A DNA stretch of 64,000 nucleotides from Loripinus fragilis (Eukaryota > Mollusca > Bivalvia > Lucinida > Lucinidae), in NCBI GenBank assembly GCA_964019695.1, contig OZ026514.1, forward strand, positions 104,628,345 to 104,692,344, in the 5' to 3' direction. Below are positions 45,001 to 48,774 of the stretch, piece by piece (position 1 is the stretch's first letter; each line of letters opens with the position of its first letter). The notes under the pieces are model-generated. The model was not told the DNA's origin. It was given only the letters and a program-made list of their open reading frames with translations, and did not search any database. A program made the translations under genes and the position numbers.

Positions 45001-45666
45001 AAAAGCTCTGGAAGGAAACAATTTTAAATAGTTGTGTAAGCATAGCCAACAAAGTTTTTATTCTTATCAAGTTATTGAGCCTCAGGCCTGGCTAATTAGA
45101 ATTGAACATTCAGTAATGAGTATTGATTGGTGCTTTCACTTCTATGAATTGTGATTGTGGTTGTGAATTCAAGCTAAGGCTTAGCCACATACTTTCATTG
45201 AGATAGTATAGGACTGTAGTTTTAAGAGTGTGTAACAGAAAAATAATTTTCTTATTTAACAACCTAAACATATGTTGTGGGTACTCAAAAGAACCGTCTC
45301 AGTGAGATGGTTCTTTTGAGCACCCAAAACATATGCTCATGATTATAGGTAAGAAAATATTTACAATTTTACAATGTCAGATTAATTGGGGTTAATATTT
45401 TCTTTAACTTTTCCAGATATGTTGAACTTCTGGGCTCAGCACAGGGTCCTCCTCTTGGAGGTGGATTTCCTGGTAGTCATATGGGCCCTGGATCCTTTCA
45501 TCCTGGATCTGAACCCATGTCACACATGCCAGTCGGGCCAGGAATGCCCGGTCCTGTAGGATTGTCATCTTTTGGACCTGGAGCTGGTAGAGGCTCTGCA
45601 GGACATCAGATGTTTGGAAGTATAGGCACTAAACCACCTGTGATAGGATCAAAACCACCAACATGA
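14517..45666 (+). CDS. HEAT/ARM-repeat protein gene, ten exons seen, 5' end missing
   Basis: Joining 14517-14619, 21801-21887, 22526-22616, 23170-23221, 31881-31990, 35051-35330, 36149-36290, 37331-37414, 42096-42205 and 45417-45666 gives one uninterrupted frame of about 435 residues ending at TGA 45664-45666. Every junction is AG/GT and every phase matches, which is strong evidence for the model. The first ~150 residues show repeated amphipathic helices typical of HEAT repeats (AVREAACACIAELGAK, WPVRDAACVACGNFVKCF, PSVRQGAALALSNVVRAYG). A charged middle exon (MYSCGSLAPKMGRGPREGG) follows, then more helical repeat and a Gly/Pro/Met-rich tail. HEAT solenoids are usually protein-binding scaffolds; the particular partner and family name are not recognised. 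Upstream exons were not found before 14517. Confidence 0.88.
14660..14870. mobile_element. Palindromic MITE, ACAGTAAAACCTG family, copy 2
   Basis: A cleaner 211-bp copy of the element at 841-1086: TACAGTAAAACCTGCCTTAA at the left, TTAAGACAGGTTTTACTGTA at the right, and the central GAATGCTCC/GGAGCATTC palindrome. It lies about 40 bp inside the intron after the first visible HEAT exon. Confidence 0.88.
14969..16080. mobile_element. 1.1-kb foldback element with tRNA-Val-like arms
   Basis: Two inverted arms of about 335 bp (14969-15308 and 15745-16080) flank a roughly 440-bp loop. Ends are TATTGTCCGATTTTATTAAC and its complement. Each arm has a tRNA-like segment: AGTCAAGTGGTTTTGGTAC, a loop with TAC anticodon, AAAGGTCC and GAGTTCGAGTCC, all resembling tRNA-Val(UAC). 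The tRNA parts point outward in opposite directions. The loop has no recognisable protein. This is either a foldback transposon that captured a tRNA-derived sequence or an inverted duplication of a SINE-like unit. Confidence 0.8.
16449..16955 (-). pseudogene. LINE C-terminal region fragment
   Basis: An open segment of 168 codons containing HVSETWPVTKTNLQRLQRND, RRLRWFGHVER and GRPKLTWKKLTERDCREW, the conserved tail after the reverse transcriptase in this LINE type. It is separated from the RT segment by frame breaks and stops between about 16956 and 17119. Confidence 0.85.
17120..18160 (-). pseudogene. LINE reverse transcriptase, broken
   Basis: Contains the N-terminal fingers (MKSGKAGGPSGVVVEMIKAA), QFGFVPGRGTTDAIFV, MAFVDLEKAFD (motif A aspartate), QGSVLSPLLF and LYADDLVII (motif C at about 17463-17475). 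An in-frame TGA near 17937 splits it where an Arg CGA codon is expected (NY-stop-GLKLTEQ). After the RT comes a C4HC3 pattern (CAVC..YCNGC..WVHKKC..YRCARC), a PHD-type zinc finger. Confidence 0.9.
18200..18797 (-). pseudogene. LINE endonuclease-RT linker, frameshifted
   Basis: Two open pieces in different frames (18576-18797 and 18200-18553) carry the region between endonuclease and RT, including a WWWNKEVDDA-type segment and NAWAEHYERLLNVEFDWD. A stop at about 18200 ends the second piece. They match one protein interrupted by small indels. Confidence 0.75.
18801..19586 (-). pseudogene. LINE endonuclease (exonuclease-endonuclease-phosphatase fold)
   Basis: A 261-codon open stretch with the EEP landmarks: TLNVNTLKGR, LCCVQETRYWG (catalytic Glu), SVYAPQ, PCGDWNGHVSSTG (catalytic Asp and Asn), LGNTCFKK and LITYRSGNTATQIDFAL. 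It nicks target DNA for target-primed reverse transcription. It is broken at its end by a frameshift before the linker. Confidence 0.88.
20041..20090. repeat. Palindromic repeat family P1, copy 2
   Basis: The core GCTCAAAAGAACTGTCTCA pairs with TGAGACGGTTCTTTTGAG. The TTATCTTACCCATCAATTTT flank lies upstream, so this copy is in the opposite orientation to 4974-5085. Confidence 0.8.
20160..20270. repeat. P3 palindromic repeat, internally deleted copy
   Basis: GCTGATAGCTTTGCAAACAG..GACCCAGATCAGGCC runs directly into GTTAATTTTGAATAAAATTC and AGCAGACGACAA. The right half of the central palindrome is missing. Confidence 0.65.
20826..20892. repeat. GCAAACAGTG palindrome (family P2), copy
   Basis: GCAAACAGTGAAGACCTAG and GATGAAATGCC pair with GCATTTCATC and TATTCACTG. 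Related copies: 31207-31274, 34826-34893 and 49472-49541. Confidence 0.7.
20940..21440. repeat. Foldback repeat with GCGCGAAGCGCG core
   Basis: CGCACAGTGATTTGTTGCTT and ATATATCACTG on the left pair with CAGTGATATATTAAGCAAC and AAATCACTGTCAGTGCG around a GAGCGCGAAGCGCGA centre (about 20945-21106). More inverted pieces (GATTCTAACACAC near 21110, GTGTGTTAGAATT near 21430) suggest a larger element whose ends lie near 20940 and 21440. Confidence 0.65.
21537..21735 (-). mobile_element. tRNA-derived SINE, family 2, copy 2
   Basis: Minus-strand copy: the tail TTTGATTTGATGCTTTAC lies at the left, then GGGTTGAACCAGTAC and GTGTCTTGCTCAAGGACAC, with a decayed tRNA head (GAGCCACTCTGCTAC) at the right end. 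It lies just upstream of the exon at 21801. Confidence 0.85.
21801..21887 (+). CDS. HEAT gene exon 2
   Basis: Acceptor TTTTGTCTAG, donor GTAAGTAAC. Twenty-nine codons begin VEYYIEATDADNH and end ACIAELGAK, a typical HEAT helix pair. Phase 0 at both ends. Confidence 0.9.
21931..22128 (+). pseudogene. Two partial tandem copies of exon 2
   Basis: Copy 2 (21931-22016) repeats the last 77 bases of exon 2 plus its donor at a 120-bp offset, but lacks the normal acceptor and the first 10 bases. Copy 3 (about 22053-22128) repeats only the last ~35 bases of the exon, with the donor GTAAGT changed to TCGAGT; it shares the GTCTCTATTGAAATAGAAC intron sequence with copy 2 at a 75-bp offset. Neither is expected to be spliced in. 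Confidence 0.85.
22390..22490. repeat. Hairpin in the intron before exon 3
   Basis: GTTAACCTTTTTGCACACAG and AGTGGCCAAAACTC pair with GAGTTATGGCCACT and GAGTGCAAAATGGTTAAC around a CCATAGAGTT-type loop. Part of the general palindrome load of these introns. Confidence 0.7.
22526..22616 (+). CDS. HEAT gene exon 3
   Basis: Acceptor TTGTTATTAACAG, donor GTAAGTTTG. Encodes VDKAVIHSYIPKLLEALL..SWPVRD and ends with one base of the next codon (phase 1). Confidence 0.9.
22629..22738 (+). repeat. 22-bp minisatellite, about five copies
   Basis: Units of TTTCTTTATCTTTCCATAGG-type sequence start about 12 bp after the exon 3 donor. Each contains a pyrimidine stretch followed by ATAG, so each resembles a weak splice acceptor. 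Confidence 0.8.
22801..22870. repeat. Palindromic repeat family P1, copy 3
   Basis: CTCAAAAGAACCATCTCA pairs with TGAGACGGTTCTTTTTAG inside ACATATGTT ends. The GGTAAGAAAATATTTACAA flank follows. Confidence 0.8.
23170..23221 (+). CDS. HEAT gene exon 4
   Basis: A 52-bp exon, acceptor TTTTCTTCCAG, donor GTAAGTACA. It completes an Ala codon and encodes ACVACGNFVKCFPEES plus two bases of an Arg codon. The intron after it carries the LTR retrotransposon. Confidence 0.88.
23739..23960. repeat. Dispersed repeat GCGCAGACCAGCCTGC, copy
   Basis: GGCGCAGACCAGCCTGCACA at the left, CTACGAGGGAAATTTCTATT in the middle and AAACCCTGAAGACAGGTTTT at the right. The same layout occurs at 38240-38420, and diverged relatives lie near 3425, 35740-35950 and 57450-57700. 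Non-coding despite chance open frames. Confidence 0.75.
24434..25166 (+). repeat. 5' LTR
   Basis: Starts TGTAACATG and ends CACGTAACA (TG..CA). A TATA box (TATATATAAG, 24744-24753) and a polyadenylation signal AATAAA (25067-25072) mark promoter and 3'-processing functions; in the gene's sense orientation both could affect HEAT transcription. Confidence 0.95.
25172..25189 (+). promoter_or_regulatory. Primer-binding site, tRNA-Pro type
   Basis: TGGGGGCTCGTCCGGGAT, six bases after the LTR, is the 18-base sequence known as the tRNA-Pro primer site of murine-leukaemia-type retroviruses. It would anneal the 3' end of tRNA-Pro to prime minus-strand DNA. Confidence 0.9.
25279..30270 (+). CDS. Gag-Pol polyprotein, order Gag-PR-INT-RT-RNase H
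   Basis: 1663 residues, no frameshift or stop. The start ATG lies 89 bases after the primer site. Residues ~75-205 form a Glu/Lys/Arg-rich coiled coil; ~218-375 a retrotransposon Gag capsid-like helical region; 393-460 a Pro/Gln/Ser linker; 461-474 a CX2CX4HX4C zinc knuckle. Protease has D551-TGAS. Integrase has H809, H816, C846, C849, then D880, D939 and E975 (D-35-E) and a GPY motif at 1114-1116. A linker follows, then RT with D1337 (KFDLLKGF) and YIDD at 1397-1400. RNase H has D1546, E1588, D1615 and D1658 (PDALSRA, the C-terminus). The integrase-first order differs from normal Ty3/Gypsy although the RT and GPY/F integrase are gypsy-like. All catalytic residues are present, so it may be active. 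Confidence 0.96.
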   Translation: MSFKLSDFTESPSQELLDLAKKSDLLDIADHYGLPNVKKTMLKHEIKNILIQFFVDEEIFDSSAISQILVTQTDLQLRELEIKRQVEMEKIRLEHENRIRVENAECEERLRREKEEIEDRIRLETLEREDRLMREKLEQEKIRLEMEEREKEKQREMEREKLEHDKLRLEIEEKERERQERIEIEKEKLQFELKMKELELEGKSKSKPLPLDFGKSFDVTKHIRLVPPFQEKEVDKYFLHFEKVAENLKWPREHWTLLLQSVVIGKAREIYTQLSLEQSSDYDKVKELILKAYELVPEAYRQKFRDCRKEPNQTHVEFARTKEQLFDRWCSSKKVGSDHEKLRQLMLVEEFKWCINSDVRAFLNEKEVENLDVAARLADDYSLTHKTSFVNKPFPRKPFNPQLKFTPQSRPFSPQSKPYSPQSGPKSNPSNPSDNSSQSFTPKPRFSGENKGQSPLSQPICNYCKQSGHIISECIALKRKREKERQESPKPTGLTYLRLKPQSSVQDENPILAKTSETDTVMEIYEPFLSDGSVSLNSDFAQSTPIKILRDTGASQSLILADTLPFSEKTSSGTSVLIQGVECGFINVPLHNIYLSSDLVTGLVAVGIRPSLPFKGVHLLLGNDLAGDKVVVDPLLTSTPCVDQPPDPIEQEIPDLYPSCAVTRAMAKKANQNYVMQDINLADTLIGQSFNDEISNSLSPSQSDIQTDFDTSRSNLDLSPSISTDQGHDQLSRSQLCKEQHSDPEISPLFDRALDENEMSQVPVCFYVQNDILMRKWRPPDVSADDEWTVNHQIVVPRAYRPEILNLAHETPMSGHLGVNKTYHKILNHFFWPGLKSDVSQHCKSCHTCQMVGKPNQTIPKASLQPIPAFDEPFSRIIIDCVGPLPKTKSGCQYLLTIMCASTRFPEAIPLRNIKTKTIVKALVKFFTFVGLPRSVQSDQGSNFMSGIFQQVMHELGIKQYKSSAYHPESQGALERFHQTLKNMIRSYCFDTEKDWDEGIHLLLFAVRESVQESLGFSPFELVFGHTVRGPLKLLKEKFLSDDDSSLNLLQYVSDFKNRLSKACEAARSNLKSAQTKMKLHYDENAQDRNFEPGDKVLALLPIPGKPLQARYYGPYTVDKKLSDVNYTVNTPGRRKQKQLCHINMLKKYIDRDSSVISSVNLVNSVPLEQNQMDSEDMNFVQSDPASSKLKNSDILKDLDQKLSHLSSDKRLELKQLILEYEHLFPDIPSKTDKIYHDVELIDGSKPVKQHPYRMNPVKQQILRDEVQYLLDNGFIEPSQSEWSSPCILVPKPDGTFRMCTDYRKVNSVTKTDTFPIPRLDDCIDNIGQAKYVTKFDLLKGFWQIPLTKRAKEISAFVTRDGLYQYKVMPFGMKNSPATFQRLVNSLIFNLVGCKAYIDDAIIFSEEWEQHLQTIRNFFDRLSEAKLTVNLTKSEFCHANLTFLGHMVGQGLVKPVEAKVEAISDFPVPSGKRQLMRFLGMAGYYRKFCNNFSVIAEPLTNLLGKRVKFIWTDNCQKSFEKLKAILKSAPVLLAPSFNKEFKLAVDASDVGAGSVLLQEDDNGVDHPVCYYSKKFNKHQRNYSTIEKECLSLILALQHFEVYLASSVAPIVIFTDHNPLTFIHKMKNKNQRLLRWSLMLQEHNLDIRHIKGKDNIIPDALSRA
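30404..30415 (+). promoter_or_regulatory. Polypurine tract
   Basis: GAGGAGGGGAAG immediately precedes the 3' LTR and follows a T-rich stretch, the normal primer for plus-strand DNA. Confidence 0.92.
30416..31148 (+). repeat. 3' LTR
   Basis: 733 bp, the same length as the 5' LTR with four substitutions noticed. It has the same TATA box (30726-30735) and AATAAA (31049-31054); the latter would end the element's RNA. Confidence 0.95.
31207..31274. repeat. GCAAACAGTG palindrome (P2), copy
   Basis: GCAAACAGTGCAGACC and GATGAAATGCC pair with GCATTTCATC and GGTCTTCACTGTTTGC. Confidence 0.75.
31592..31665. repeat. Palindromic repeat family P1, copy 4
   Basis: TCAAAAGAACCGTCTCA pairs with TGAGACGGTTCTTTTAAG between ACATATATG and ACATATGTT ends. 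The conserved TTTTCTTACCCATCAGTTTT flank is upstream, so it is inverted relative to copy 3. Confidence 0.85.
31881..31990 (+). CDS. HEAT gene exon 5
   Basis: Acceptor TATATAATTTCAG, donor GTCAGTATA. It completes an Arg codon and encodes STLPALYPLFFNNLQ..PSVRQGAALALSNVVRAY plus one base: a clear HEAT repeat with the usual Val-Arg start of the second helix. Confidence 0.9.
32132..34304. mobile_element. TA-flanked foldback transposon, 2.2 kb, no transposase
   Basis: Ends CGAGGACTGTTCAAATATG and its complement near 34285-34304, with inverted arms similar for about 180 bp. TA flanks both sides (32130-32131, 34305-34306). The host repeat on either side (CTTTGCGTACAT left, GCAAAAGCTTAACATTTTC right) appears uninterrupted at about 34663-34710, giving an empty site. 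TA duplication and end sequence fit the Tc1/mariner group, but no transposase frame is present; the interior is non-coding. Confidence 0.8.
34542..34655 (+). pseudogene. Partial duplicate of exon 6 (possible poison exon)
   Basis: The first ~114 bases of exon 6, with its CAG acceptor and about 110 bases of preceding intron, are repeated about 500 bp upstream of the real exon. This copy lacks two bases near its start (GAGGAATG versus GAGAGGAATG). If spliced from exon 5 it would read a few codons and stop at TGA (GGA GGA ATG TTT TAT TGA). There is no good donor at its end. Most likely a dead duplicate. Confidence 0.85.
34826..34893. repeat. P2 palindrome, copy with perfect core
   Basis: CAAACAGTGAAGACCCTG and GATGAAATGCCGCAT pair with ATGCGGCATTTCATC and TGGGTCTTAACTGTTTG; the central 30 bases are a perfect palindrome. 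Confidence 0.85.
35051..35330 (+). CDS. HEAT gene exon 6
   Basis: The largest exon (280 bp). Acceptor TTTATTGTTCAG, donor GTAAGTCAT. Encodes EECFIEIIKKVKEGLLG, a charged linker, then MYSCGSLAPKMGRGPREGG and DPEPWELADG. This loop-like middle part, rich in Gly, Arg and Asp, breaks the helical repeat and is a good signature for finding homologues. Confidence 0.92.
35740..35970. repeat. Dispersed repeat (AGCCTGATCAGAGCCTTTGC), copy
   Basis: GATTTCCAACAATGTGG at the left, TGATCAGAGCCTTTGCTAG and AAAGGAGGCTGCACAGG in the middle. The inverted copy at 57450-57700 matches it along most of its length. Confidence 0.75.
36149..36290 (+). CDS. HEAT gene exon 7
   Basis: Acceptor TTTTTGTTACAG, donor GTAAGTACT. 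Encodes CINVVAELSNLEKFAGKVSE..ASHAHYTHHTYMKETLCTR, helical with a His-rich loop. Ends in phase 0. Confidence 0.92.
37331..37414 (+). CDS. HEAT gene exon 8
   Basis: Acceptor GGTGTATTACAG, donor GTAAGTTCT. Twenty-eight codons: LPQMAKGLGKRYFKLYLENF.. then FDVIFFSV. Phase 0 at both ends. Confidence 0.9.
37480..37640. repeat. P3 palindromic repeat, near-complete copy
   Basis: TCTGCTGATAACCTTTGCAA, CCCAGATCAGGTGCAACAG, CAGGCCTGATCTGGATC and AGAAAGAATTTTTACAAAC. This copy shows the unbroken CCCAGATCAGG site used above to define the satellite insertion. Confidence 0.8.
38240..38430. repeat. Dispersed repeat GCGCAGATCAGCCTGC, copy
   Basis: GGCGCAGATCAGCCTGCGCA, CTACGAGGGAAACTTCAATT and AACCCAGAAGACAGGTTTT, in the same layout as 23739-23960. 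Confidence 0.75.
39056..39084 (+). repeat. Poly-C run of about 29
   Basis: An uninterrupted C run followed by an A run and (AT)n. A run of about 24 G at 39239-39262 lies 155 bp away in inverted sense. Lengths of such runs are unreliable in assemblies. Confidence 0.9.
39111..40115. mobile_element. Candidate DNA transposon relic with CAGGGTCCGAA ends
   Basis: CAGGGTCCGAACTTATG at the left and TTAATTTCGGACCCTG at the right are inverted ends about 1 kb apart. The CAGGG-n-CGAA end type recurs at 56164-58294. No transposase frame and no clear target duplication, so this is tentative. Confidence 0.5.
40116..41074. other. Intron without recognised features
   Basis: AT-rich intronic DNA of the HEAT gene between exons 8 and 9. 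No exon, RNA gene or recurrent repeat was recognised. Confidence 0.5.
41076..41394 (+). mobile_element. tRNA-derived SINE, family 1, copy 3
   Basis: Plus-strand full-length copy: head GTGTAGCACAGTCGGTAAC with box B ATGTTCGATCCC, body TTTCGTGGAGATTGATCATG and AAGGGTTGTTGTCAGTTAC, tail AAAGCAACAAAACAAAC. Confidence 0.9.
41815..42062. mobile_element. 248-bp MITE with TTAACCCTTAA ends, copy 1
   Basis: Ends TTAACCCTTAAAGCGCC and ATTAAGGGTTAA. Inside are GTCGTCTGCTGAAG/CAGCAGACGAG arms and a GCAAACAGTATGGACCC.. palindrome centred on GACTGCTCCTATAGGAGCAG. A nearly identical copy of the same length lies at 43687-43934 and a truncated one at about 48775-49081. It ends only 33 bp before exon 9. Confidence 0.88.
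42096..42205 (+). CDS. HEAT gene exon 9
   Basis: Acceptor TATGTCTTCCACAG, donor GTTGGTTTA (non-consensus beyond GT). Encodes TCDNALTAAAANNCLAELSK..FLGPSILRGRVEQYNP plus two bases of an Arg codon. Confidence 0.9.
42249..42454 (+). mobile_element. tRNA-derived SINE, family 2, copy 3
   Basis: GGGAGCGCAGTGGCTCAGTG head, GCGGGTTCGAGCCTC box B, ACTGGTTCAACCCAGGAAG body and an AATCAAATCAAACAAACAAA tail. It starts 43 bp after the exon 9 donor. Confidence 0.9.
42759..42953 (+). mobile_element. tRNA-derived SINE, family 2, copy 4
   Basis: GAAGCGCAGTGGCTCAGTGG head, GGGTTCGAGCCTCACC box B and a CAAATCAAACAAATCAAATC tail. Confidence 0.9.
43060..43132. repeat. Long perfect-type hairpin
   Basis: GAAAATAGAAGGAATGAAAC and AGATTTCCTAGTCATTA pair with TAATGACTAGGAAATCT and GTTTCATACTTTCTATTTTC across a few-base loop. 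The arms are nearly perfect. Confidence 0.85.
43687..43934. mobile_element. 248-bp MITE with TTAACCCTTAA ends, copy 2
   Basis: Same length and structure as 41815-42062 with only a handful of differences by eye, so both copies spread recently. Confidence 0.88.
44380..44700. repeat. Inverted repeats around GACAATATACC and GATATACTGTC
   Basis: ATTCAAAATTTTAATCTG and GAGGTATATTGTCAGATA at about 44380-44420 pair with TATCTGACAATATACCTC and AAATTTTGAATA at about 44485-44526. A second hairpin follows at 44635-44688 (GACAGTATATCACAGG / CCTGTGATATACTGTC). Confidence 0.75.
44812..45003 (+). mobile_element. tRNA-derived SINE, family 2, copy 5, 5'-truncated
   Basis: Starts inside the tRNA head (GTAGAGTGCTTGACTCGAG) and keeps box B (GTGGGTTCCAGCCTC), body and AAACAAACAAACAAAA tail. 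The missing 5' end is typical of incomplete reverse transcription. Confidence 0.88.
45268..45335. repeat. Palindromic repeat family P1, copy 5
   Basis: TCAAAAGAACCGTCTCA pairs with TGAGATGGTTCTTTTGA between ACATATGTT and ACATATG. It lies about 80 bp before the last HEAT exon. Confidence 0.85.
45417..45666 (+). CDS. HEAT gene last exon, Gly/Pro/Met-rich tail
   Basis: Acceptor TTTAACTTTTCCAG. Encodes RYVELLGSAQGPPLGGGFPG and then about 60 residues rich in Gly, Pro, Met and Ser (MPVGPGMPGPVGLSSFG), ending KPPT before TGA. The tail is low-complexity and probably disordered. No canonical AATAAA was found close downstream; an ATTAAA occurs near 45758 inside the next MITE. Confidence 0.93.
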
Positions 45667-45755
45667 TCAAAACTTTTTTTCTTTTCTGTAAAGATATATG
45701 TGCCAGTACAATATATTTTGGTACTTATCGCATATGAACAAGATCCTCCTTTATA

Positions 45756-45961
45756 CATTAAAACCTGTGTAAAACGGCTACTGTCAAAAAGACCAAAAAC
45801 TGGTTTTCAAGACCAATTATTGCTTAATGCCGGTCAAAAGTATTGCAGAATGCTCCCCTTGGAGCATTCTGCAATACTTTCGACCTTCATTAAGCTACCA
45901 TTTGTCATTAAGACCTTTGTTTTGTCTATTTTTGAGTGGCTGTTTTACACAGGTTTTACTC
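45756..45961. mobile_element. Palindromic MITE, ACAGTAAAACCTG family, copy 3 (decayed)
   Basis: ATTAAAACCTGTGTAAAACGG at the left and GTTTTACACAGGTTTTACT at the right, with the central GCAGAATGCTCC/GGAGCATTCTGC palindrome. It lies about 90 bp after the HEAT stop codon, so it is probably within the 3' UTR. Confidence 0.8.
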
Positions 45962-46196
45962 CACACCCATGTTGACGCATCCAGCAGGGCTTGAGGTATA
46001 AATTATGCTCTCAGTCTTTATCTATATCCATACTTTAGCTTAAATTTTCATCTACTCTCATGCTTTTTATATGAGAGCAGTGAAGTCTCTGGTAAGGGTG
46101 CCCAAATGCACAGCCTCGTCTGAGCCTTTGATGGTTGCCTATTCATTAAGTACCAAAATCTTGTGCTGGCCCACATTTTTAAAAACAAGTTGTACT

Positions 46197-46530
46197 ATCA
46201 TAATGATTTGTCTTGGGCATAATAATTGTGGGAGACAACACTATAAAAGAACTTCAGTTCCCAACGTCAAGCTAGCCACTGTCACAATAGGACTGAAAAT
46301 GTTATTGAAGTGACATTAAAATGTGAAATCAATCAAACGTAAAAACATAAATGTTTGTTTGAGTTATTTCCTTGCTTTTATGTTTGTGTATATCATCATA
46401 GTGATTTGATGGGGCATAATAATTGTGTGAGGCAACACTATAAAAGCGCTTCAGTTCCCACTGCCGAAAAAGGCACTTTCAGAATAGGACTGAAATGTTG
46501 TTTAAGTGACGTTTAAATATGAAGACAACA
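46197..46530 (+). repeat. Tandem duplication, about 194-bp offset
   Basis: GGGCATAATAATTGTG, CAACACTATAAAAG, CTTCAGTTCCCA and AATAGGACTGAAAATG occur in the same order at about 46214-46300 and again at about 46412-46495, moderately diverged. Confidence 0.75.
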
Positions 46531-46769
46531 AAACTTGAAACAGAAACTTGGCTTACAACCAGGCAAACACCAGGTTAGCATTTCATTCCATGAAACCTCT
46601 AACGATAAGCTGTCAATAATATAAAATTGGCTATCTATTATTTTCATCTAGGTGCATGCCAAACTACACAAAAACTTGTTCATTTCTACATGCTCATTAC
46701 ACTGAAACATAAATAGTAGTTGAGAAGTTTGTGAAAGGTGAAAAACACTCATTTATTGAATGGACATAT

Positions 46770-46835
46770 GTGGTAGGTGCACATTGGAATTGCCTCTATG
46801 AGGCAATTCCAATGTATACCAACAACATATGCTAC
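46770..46835. repeat. Hairpin with CATATG ends
   Basis: CATATGTGGTAGGTGCACATTG.. pairs with the complementary CAATGTATACCAACAACATATG around GGAATTGCCTC/GAGGCAATTCC. Structurally like P1 but with a different core. Confidence 0.75.
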
Positions 46836-47072
46836 TGAAATTAAGGAAACCTATTTTGAAAACACTAAAAAGGTATCATGTCCATTGGCTTTCCTCTTTT
46901 AAACATCTCAAACTGCCCATCAGTATTAAAATACCTGTCACTATATGGCAAATTGTTTATATTTATATGACAGCTATATCACCAAATTTGATTTCATGAA
47001 CTATGCTTTTGCTAAGCTGGTAGTTGCATAGTAGTAAATTGTTTACTCCAAGACTAGAATTTAAGAGTGGAA

Positions 47073-47095
47073 NNNNNNNNNNNNNNNNNNNNNNN
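47073..47095. other. Assembly gap of 23 N
   Basis: Twenty-three N bases, followed by GCAGAGGGAAACTG-type repeats. Confidence 0.98.
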
Positions 47096-47100
47096 ATTTT

Positions 47101-47560
47101 TTCCAGCAGAGGGAAACTGTTTGTGCAATCTGACAAGAGGGCATTACGAGGAACATTTCTGTGAAATTATTTTAAATTTGGGCCAGTGGTAAAGCAGATG
47201 TTGTTAAGTTTTCGGTAGAGGCCTGAGGGCATTATGAGGAATATTTCTGTGAAACTATTTTGAATGGGTCAGCGGATAAGGAGTGGGCCAGTGGATAAGG
47301 AGATGTCTTTAAAGATTTTTTTATCTTTAGCTCTGACAGCCATTTTTGTTCAGCAGAGCTGAACCATTTTTGCAATTTTGTTAGAGGACATCATGTGGAA
47401 ATATTTTAAATTTGGACCAGTGGTTCAGGAAAAGCTCTAATGGCCTTCGTGTTCAGTGGAGCTGAACCTTTTATGCAATTTTGGTAGAGGGCATTATGGG
47501 GAGCATTCGTGTGGAATTATTTGAAATTTGGAACAGTAGTTCAGGAGGAGATTGTGTTTA
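47101..47560 (+). repeat. Decayed tandem repeat with GCAGAGCTGAACC motif
   Basis: CAGCAGAGGGAAACTG, CAGCAGAGCTGAACC and CAGTGGAGCTGAACC, each followed by TTTTGCAAT, AGAGGGCATTA(T/C)G and TTTAAATTTGG(G/A)CCAGTGGT, recur about every 120 bp. Confidence 0.65.
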
Positions 47561-48100
47561 AGAAAAATTACGGATGACATGCCGGAGGAAGGTCAAATCA
47601 CAACAGCTCACATTGAGCCTGATGGTATTCATTATTTTTTTAAAAATCAGCATGCAACAAAAAAGCTTGCAAAAAGTGTATCTCTGACATGTTTTCCTTA
47701 TATTGCAGTAAGGTGTGAAACTGCTACATAGATCAAAACAAATAGTCTATTATAAAAACATATTCAGTTAGATGTTGGTCCTAATCACTTCAAATTAGCC
47801 AATGTCCTGAAAAGCAGATATAGTATCCACTTTTGAAAACAGTGTATGACCTTAGAATAAATTCATGATCAACATTTTCAATGTAGTCTTTGAATTCTTT
47901 GTAACAAATGGAAGGCCTTTTGTTTTAAAAAAAAATATATAAAAAGTTATTTCTCTGAAGATCGATTTTGTCTTAACAGTTTAAAAGTACTCGTTTAGTA
48001 AACTTTAGAGGTTTTGGTCACTAAAGGGTTAATCTGATGGTTACAGGACTTTAGTAAAGAGTGTTCAACAATAATTTAATTTTCTTATTTCTTAACCAAA
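47561..48100. other. Stretch without recognised features
   Basis: Between the decayed repeat and the P1 copy. No minus-strand exon continuing the SAP gene was identified here, though a short exon could be missed. Confidence 0.4.
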
Positions 48101-48101
48101 A

Positions 48102-48170
48102 CATATGTTGTGGGTACTCAAAAGAACCGTCTCAACGAGACGGTTCTTTTGAGCACCTAAAACATATGTT
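48102..48170. repeat. Palindromic repeat family P1, copy 6
   Basis: TCAAAAGAACCGTCTCAACG pairs with CGAGACGGTTCTTTTGAG: an almost perfect core with ACATATGTT ends and the GGTAAGAAAATATTTACAA flank. Confidence 0.85.
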
Positions 48171-48498
48171 AAAACTGATTGGTAAGAAAATATTTACAAT
48201 TTTACGCTGAAAAATTTTGTTAATCTAAACCTGTGATGGCTAGGCAAAAAAAATGTCTGTTTCCGGTTACTCAAACTTTTTGAAGCCTTTTTGGAATATA
48301 TTTATTTCTAGACCTTTTTGAAGGATTTTTTTTTTACTTTTCCATTCAAAAGGTTTTATAAAAAAAGTTTGCCTGCCTTCCGATTCTTAAAATATTGGAG
48401 ATGTAACTGGAACCAAGACATTTTTTTTGGCCTAAGGAAATATTTCCAATTTCACGCTAGCGGTTAAAGAATGACTATCTTAATCTATGGAGGCTCAC

Positions 48499-48614
48499 AT
48501 TTGTGACAGCATCTTGTTCTTCTGAAGAATTCTGGGAACCCTGGGAGCCTTCTTGGGAACTCTCATCCAGGTTTTCTTGAGATGTGTCATGGTCAATTGA
48601 AGTGTCTACATCAG
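48499..48614 (-). CDS. Probable internal exon of the SAP-domain gene (acidic Ser/Gln-rich)
   Basis: On the minus strand, acceptor TTTCTGTATTTCAG precedes a 116-base exon: two bases, then 38 codons (DVDTSIDHDTSQENLDESSQ.. to EEQDAVTN), then donor GTGAGC. Without the donor the frame would end at TAG 48475-48477, so a terminal exon is an alternative. The entering phase (two bases finishing a codon) matches the SAP exon at 60029-60161, which leaves one base (T), giving Ser at the junction. Acidic, Ser/Gln-rich sequence after a SAP domain is usual in SAFB- and hnRNP U-type proteins. The linkage is inference. Confidence 0.6.
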
Positions 48615-48774
48615 CTGAAATACAGAAACATATTTTAACCCCTTTAGGACCAATGGAATTTTCCATAACGATAACAGTTAAGTCAGAATGGTAAATTGTA
48701 TATATTGGGGGTCACTAATTATTATTTTCAAATGAAAATGGAATTTCTTTCTCTGAAGATCGTTTTTGTCTTAG

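Noticed and set aside
48475..48666. Complete 63-codon minus-strand gene starting MENSIGPKG
   Set aside because: The first part is intron before a strong acceptor, and a GTGAGC donor lies before the stop. Better read as an internal exon.
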